Position numbers and translations under genes: made by a program | NCBI GenBank assembly: GCA_001768965.1 | Contig: MEMY01000079.1 | Coordinates: forward strand, 1-9,105 | From: an archaeon RBG_16_50_20 | GTDB taxonomy: Archaea > Thermoproteota > Bathyarchaeia > 40CM-2-53-6 | Direction: 5' to 3' | Length of the DNA stretch: 9,105 nucleotides | Notes under the pieces: generated by a model | What the model was told of the DNA's origin: nothing | Database searches by the model: none | Seen by the model: only the letters and a program-made list of their open reading frames with translations | Shown here: one piece after another, positions 6,156 to 9,105 of the stretch | Layout: every line of letters begins with the position of its first letter | Numbering within the stretch: the first letter of the stretch is position 1

Positions 6156-7039
6156 TTGCGATCATCGATACTGAGGCCCTCGGAAACAAGGGAGTTGTCG
6201 CGGCCTACCTCCTCTCAGGAAAAGAAAATGCCCTCATCGATACGGGATATCGCTCCTCGGCTCAAGTCGTCATTAGAGATCTCACAGCCCTTGGAATCCG
6301 AGACGATGATTTGAACTACTTGCTTCCGACTCATGTACACCTGGATCATTGCGGTGCCTGCGGTACACTTGCCCGGAAATATCCAAACGCTTCTGTGCTC
6401 GTTCACCCACGGGGTGAACCACATCTCTCTGATCCAACGCGGCTTGTGAAGGGTGCAGGAGAGCTGTTCGGGGAGCAGCTAATGCAGAGATATGGTTTAC
6501 CTGATCCTGTTGAGAACAGTCGGGTGCGTAGCGTTGCAGATGATGAGGCAATCGATTTAGGAAATGGGATGACACTCAGGTCGATATGGACGCCGGGACA
6601 CGCTTCTCATCACTTGAGCTACATCTTGGAAGGGACCGGTGTACTGTTTACCGGAGACGCCGTCGGTCTGCGTCATCCCACCTTTCCAGCTTCAATGCCA
6701 ACGACTCCGCCACCTAGCTTCAACTTGGACAAAGCGGTTGAGTCGTTGCGCCGACTCAGTGAACTCACTATCAAACGGCTTTGCACGCCGCATTTTGGGA
6801 CTCTGGACGGCGCGGGTGAATTGTTCCAACGAAATATCTCCGCTTTGATAGATTGGCGGAGCAAACTTGATAGTTTCATTTCCAGAGGGCTAAGCGTTGA
6901 CCAGATGGCCAGCGAACTCATTGAGAAGGTTTGTGAAGGAATCGGTCGATCGGTCGCCGACGTTCCTCAGTATGTGCGAGTGTCGATTAGGGTTAGTGTC
7001 CTTGGCTTCGTGGGCTATTTGAAATGGAAGTCAGAGTAA
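6131..7039 (+). CDS. Metallo-beta-lactamase-fold hydrolase, probable CTG start
   Basis: This is a binuclear-metal hydrolase of the metallo-beta-lactamase/glyoxalase II-like superfamily; the substrate is unknown. Counting from CTG 6131 (302 residues), it has the opening strands RLSDSIAIIDTEALG (residues 6-20) and AYLLSGKENALIDTGY. The metal motif THVHLDH follows (His68, His70, Asp72, His73), then TPGH157, TGD176AVG and TPH221FG, a complete ligand set. The C-terminal 80 residues form a helical extension (LIDWRSKLDSFISRGLS onward). The first ordinary start codon in this frame is TTG 6311, which would remove the first two strands and leave an incomplete fold. The frame is open back to a TGA at 6122-6124. 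GGTGA (6120-6124) lies 6 nt before CTG 6131, so CTG is the best start I can find; ATT 6155 is another. The 5' end overlaps the divergent gene if that gene starts at TTG 6155. Confidence 0.85.
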   Translation: MLERLSDSIAIIDTEALGNKGVVAAYLLSGKENALIDTGYRSSAQVVIRDLTALGIRDDDLNYLLPTHVHLDHCGACGTLARKYPNASVLVHPRGEPHLSDPTRLVKGAGELFGEQLMQRYGLPDPVENSRVRSVADDEAIDLGNGMTLRSIWTPGHASHHLSYILEGTGVLFTGDAVGLRHPTFPASMPTTPPPSFNLDKAVESLRRLSELTIKRLCTPHFGTLDGAGELFQRNISALIDWRSKLDSFISRGLSVDQMASELIEKVCEGIGRSVADVPQYVRVSIRVSVLGFVGYLKWKSE

Positions 7040-7069
7040 CGCTTTCTTCTGTGAGAAAAGGAGCACGAG

Positions 7070-7183
7070 ATTGGGTCCCCCATCGTTCAATGCAAATTTG
7101 ATACAAATAGTGACGCCGACCAGACGCAATATTGCGACGAACAAGCTGAGATGTTCCATCTGCGCGTCCATTTGAAGAAATGA
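7070..7183 (+). CDS. Possible small ORF with a zinc-finger-like end
   Basis: A 37-codon frame starting at ATT 7070 follows AAGGAG (7058-7063) by 6 nt. Its product contains VQCKFD, a second Cys22, and a helix-like end EQAEMFHLRVHLKK with His30-x3-His34, reminiscent of the helix of C2H2 fingers. The cysteine spacing (Cys8, Cys22) is not that of a classical finger, and ATT starts are rare, so this is tentative. An overlapping frame from TTG 7071 (34 codons, ending CSICASI) shares the same ribosome-binding site and is an alternative. Either would be the only coding content of the 270-bp gap between the MBL gene and the surface-protein gene. Confidence 0.25.
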   Translation: MGSPIVQCKFDTNSDADQTQYCDEQAEMFHLRVHLKK

Positions 7184-7233
7184 GCTATTAAGTAGGCATC
7201 GTGAAGTAAAGGGACTGAAGTCTTAAGTAATCA

Positions 7234-7257
7234 ACCTAGGGGTTACCTAGTAGCTAG
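7234..7257. repeat. Tandem ACCTAG repeats upstream of the surface-protein gene
   Basis: ACCTAG occurs at 7234-7239 and 7245-7250, 11 bp apart (one helical turn), followed by another CTAG at 7254-7257. The first copy overlaps an AACC-TAGG-GGTT mini-palindrome. The position upstream of the putative TATA box would suit a regulator site. Chance cannot be excluded. Confidence 0.35.
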
Positions 7258-7280
7258 CCCGAAAAATCGAAAATTGCCCA

Positions 7281-7288
7281 ATTATGAT
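7281..7288 (+). promoter_or_regulatory. Putative TATA box of the surface-protein gene
   Basis: ATTATGAT is centred 26 bp before the A of ATG 7310, preceded by an A-rich stretch (7261-7273) that could hold the BRE. This is the spacing of an archaeal promoter for a leaderless or nearly leaderless mRNA. GAGG at 7297-7300 could alternatively act as a weak Shine-Dalgarno 9 nt before the ATG. Confidence 0.45.
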
Positions 7289-7309
7289 AGCAGATTGAGG
7301 CACGTATCA

Positions 7310-9105
7310 ATGAATAGACCTCGTCAGCTGATTGTGTGCCTCGTACTTACACTCACGATCCTCGCACCTATATACGGCGTTGCAAACGCGCTTCCGCCGC
7401 TCGCGGCTGGAACATTCCCCACGGGAACTATCGTCGTCCCAATGGACGACAAGCAGCCGGATCGAGTTCGTGTCTACGGATTGATTCATGAATTTCTGAG
7501 GAGCGGACCAGACGTTGGATTGGCCAGAGTTATCGAACCGCCAGACGTAACCATGCGAACATCGTTAACGCCGGGAGGGGCTGTCTATCAGGGCGGACCG
7601 TTTCTTATCGACCAGAAATATCTGACAAATGTCAACACTCTCCTCGCAACTCCAACCTTCAATAAAGTCTTAGTAACTCGCCTCACCGCGCCATTCACGA
7701 CTAATCAGGTATTTTTCGTAAGGCAACCCACCAATATTCTCGTAATCAAGGGAATCTGGGGAAGAACAGACTACACTCTCAACCAAATGGGGATCAACTA
7801 CACGATCGTCAGCCCCGATCAAGTGCTGAACAAACCGTCCATCATAAATCAATACTCGCTCATCGTGGTCGACTGCCCTGGATGGTTTGGAAATCCAGCC
7901 AGTTATCCAGCTGACAAGCGCACGAAGATTCAAGCCGTGTACGATGTCCTGCGGGCACACGCGCAAGCTGGCAACGAGATAATCTTTACAGATATCGCGC
8001 TTAAGGACTTGGATGCAACTTTCCCTGGTTATGTTCAACTCTTGGGCCCGAATGTGCCTGGGACCTGGGATTCGATCGTTTACAACCCTCCTGGCCCTGC
8101 GGGTACTTTTCCTCCTGAATTTCCTAGCCAGTACTATAACGTTGCCCCGGATCCAAAGAGCATCAAGATCTCGACAGAAGGCAGCGGATATGTTGTAGCC
8201 GGAGTCCAACCAGCACATGCGTCCGATGTTAGAATACTCATCGACAGCAAGAAGTTCAGCCTGCCTTCCCGATACGCGATTCTGGGTTTCTACTTTCAAT
8301 TTGGTTCCGGCATTGTGGAAGGACTGGCCTTCCATCCGCAACAGCAGCTTCCTGTAGGAAGCAAAGGATACTATGCAGTCCTGGAGATTTACGGGAACAA
8401 GTTCGTTCACGGGCCGCAGATCGATTTTCTGGTTCAGGTGACGCCTAGCACACTGTCAATTGCTCAGAATAATGTTGCGGCCTACAGTGTTAGCGTAATC
8501 TCCCTCGGTAGCTTCAGCTCCCCGGTTAGCTTGCAAGTGTCAGGTTTTCCGACGCCATCAACTCCAAACTTGAGTCCAGCTTCCGTTACTCCTCCACCTG
8601 GGGGCACAGCGACCTCCACTCTTAGTATAGCCACAACATACAGCACGCCACCCGGTACTTACAATGTCACTGTGACCGGGACATCAACCCTCCCCTCCAT
8701 AACCCGGAGCCAGACCGTTCAACTCAACGTGACCCTCGCGCGTCCGGATTTCGTTTTGAACGCCTCACCGACATTGCTCATAATCAACCAGTCGACTTGC
8801 GGCAACATTTCCGTCTCAGTGCGTGGCATAGGCGCATTTAACGCCCCAGTCAACCTCACCGTTTCAGGCCTTCCACAACATGTCACCTACCAAGTAATTC
8901 CTAACCCTGTGACACCCTCAATCGGTGGAACCGTGTTCACGACACTTACAATATGTGCGGATTCGAATGCGGTCCCAGGCAACTACACGATAACTCTCAC
9001 TGGCTCTGGGAGCGCACCGGATGGTAGGGTAATCGTTCACACGATGAACCTGGACCTCAGAATCCAACAACCCCCCTTATTCAACCCACTGATCTACCTG
9101 ATCGT
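7310..9105 (+). CDS. Secreted surface protein with Ig-like repeats (3' truncated by window edge)
   Basis: An ATG frame stays open for 598 codons to the window edge, so the C-terminus is missing. Residues 1-27 are a Sec signal peptide (basic start, hydrophobic core CLVLTLTILAPIYGV, ANA cleavage motif). Residues 130-375 form an alpha/beta globular domain with strand-like segments NILVIKG, NYTIVSP, SLIVVDCPGW (Cys188) and NEIIFTDIA, vaguely like a glutamine-amidotransferase-type flavodoxin fold; no catalytic assignment is possible. Two Ig-like, proline/threonine-rich repeats follow, about 377-475 and 479-586, aligned with a 108-residue offset. At least eight N-glycosylation sequons occur (Asn163, 452, 473, 484, 493, 499, 515, 558), most in the repeats. 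Cys497 and Cys549 occur only in repeat two and may form a disulfide. The final visible residues (FNPLIYLI) could begin a membrane anchor. A cell-surface or S-layer-associated role is inferred. Confidence 0.88.
   Translation, partial: MNRPRQLIVCLVLTLTILAPIYGVANALPPLAAGTFPTGTIVVPMDDKQPDRVRVYGLIHEFLRSGPDVGLARVIEPPDVTMRTSLTPGGAVYQGGPFLIDQKYLTNVNTLLATPTFNKVLVTRLTAPFTTNQVFFVRQPTNILVIKGIWGRTDYTLNQMGINYTIVSPDQVLNKPSIINQYSLIVVDCPGWFGNPASYPADKRTKIQAVYDVLRAHAQAGNEIIFTDIALKDLDATFPGYVQLLGPNVPGTWDSIVYNPPGPAGTFPPEFPSQYYNVAPDPKSIKISTEGSGYVVAGVQPAHASDVRILIDSKKFSLPSRYAILGFYFQFGSGIVEGLAFHPQQQLPVGSKGYYAVLEIYGNKFVHGPQIDFLVQVTPSTLSIAQNNVAAYSVSVISLGSFSSPVSLQVSGFPTPSTPNLSPASVTPPPGGTATSTLSIATTYSTPPGTYNVTVTGTSTLPSITRSQTVQLNVTLARPDFVLNASPTLLIINQSTCGNISVSVRGIGAFNAPVNLTVSGLPQHVTYQVIPNPVTPSIGGTVFTTLTICADSNAVPGNYTITLTGSGSAPDGRVIVHTMNLDLRIQQPPLFNPLIYLI

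Noticed and set aside
6311..7039. MBL gene starting at TTG 6311
   Set aside because: This start would delete the first conserved strands and the IDTG segment that are encoded in the same open frame upstream.
7040..7309. tRNA or structured RNA gene in the intergenic gap
   Set aside because: No cloverleaf, T-loop GTTCRANNC context or extended stem was found. Only short repeats and AT-rich promoter-like sequence are visible.
7670..8410. 246-codon open frame on the minus strand
   Set aside because: It is antisense to the 598-codon plus frame, which has a signal peptide, sequons and repeats. The minus product is arginine/serine-rich with no recognisable domain.
1..9105. CRISPR array, insertion sequence or prophage
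   Set aside because: No regularly spaced repeats, transposase or integrase motifs, or terminal inverted repeats were seen. Gene content is chromosomal housekeeping.

Overview
The window looks like a chromosomal, mostly housekeeping stretch of an archaeon, probably from the TACK branch (Nitrososphaeria or Bathyarchaeia-like). This placement is inferred from gene content only. The evidence is an archaeal/eukaryotic-type glycyl-tRNA synthetase, a tRNA-splicing endonuclease subunit (a family found in archaea and eukaryotes), a DUF47/PhoU-like protein of archaeal style, many tiny zinc-ribbon proteins, TATA-like boxes about 26 bp before some starts, GTG/TTG starts, and a secreted Ig-repeat surface protein rich in N-glycosylation sequons. 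I see no insertion sequence, CRISPR array, tRNA, rRNA or phage gene.

Layout. (1) 1-988: succinate dehydrogenase/fumarate reductase iron-sulfur subunit, apparently the downstream end of an sdh/frd operon entering from the left, then a 42-residue zinc-ribbon protein. (2) 961-1245 minus: a second small two-CxxC protein, convergent with and overlapping the first. (3) 1347-4440 plus: glyS, a DUF47 gene and endA. The last two are separated by 12 bp and are probably cotranscribed. A perfect 10-bp inverted repeat lies just before the DUF47 start. (4) 4450-5325 minus: a GNAT acetyltransferase with an N-terminal degenerate GNAT half. (5) 5390-5668 plus: a two-helix membrane protein with a C-terminal zinc ribbon, divergent from the GNAT gene. 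(6) 5700-6155 minus: an unrecognised 151-residue protein. (7) 6131-7039 plus: a metallo-beta-lactamase-fold hydrolase whose reading frame has no ATG, GTG or TTG upstream of its catalytic region and probably starts at CTG. (8) 7040-7309: an intergenic stretch with a possible 37-codon ORF, short repeats and a promoter-like element. (9) 7310 to the window edge: a large open frame for a secreted protein with a signal peptide, a globular domain and at least two Ig-like repeats.

The genes do not form one obvious pathway. GlyRS and EndA both act on tRNA, and DUF47 proteins are usually linked to phosphate transport. The iron-sulfur subunit belongs to respiration or central carbon metabolism. No convincing new multi-gene defence or mobile system is visible. 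The least expected points are the start architecture of the MBL gene, the inverted repeat covering the DUF47 ribosome-binding region, the number of tiny zinc-binding ORFs, and the two-repeat surface protein in which only the second repeat carries a cysteine pair.
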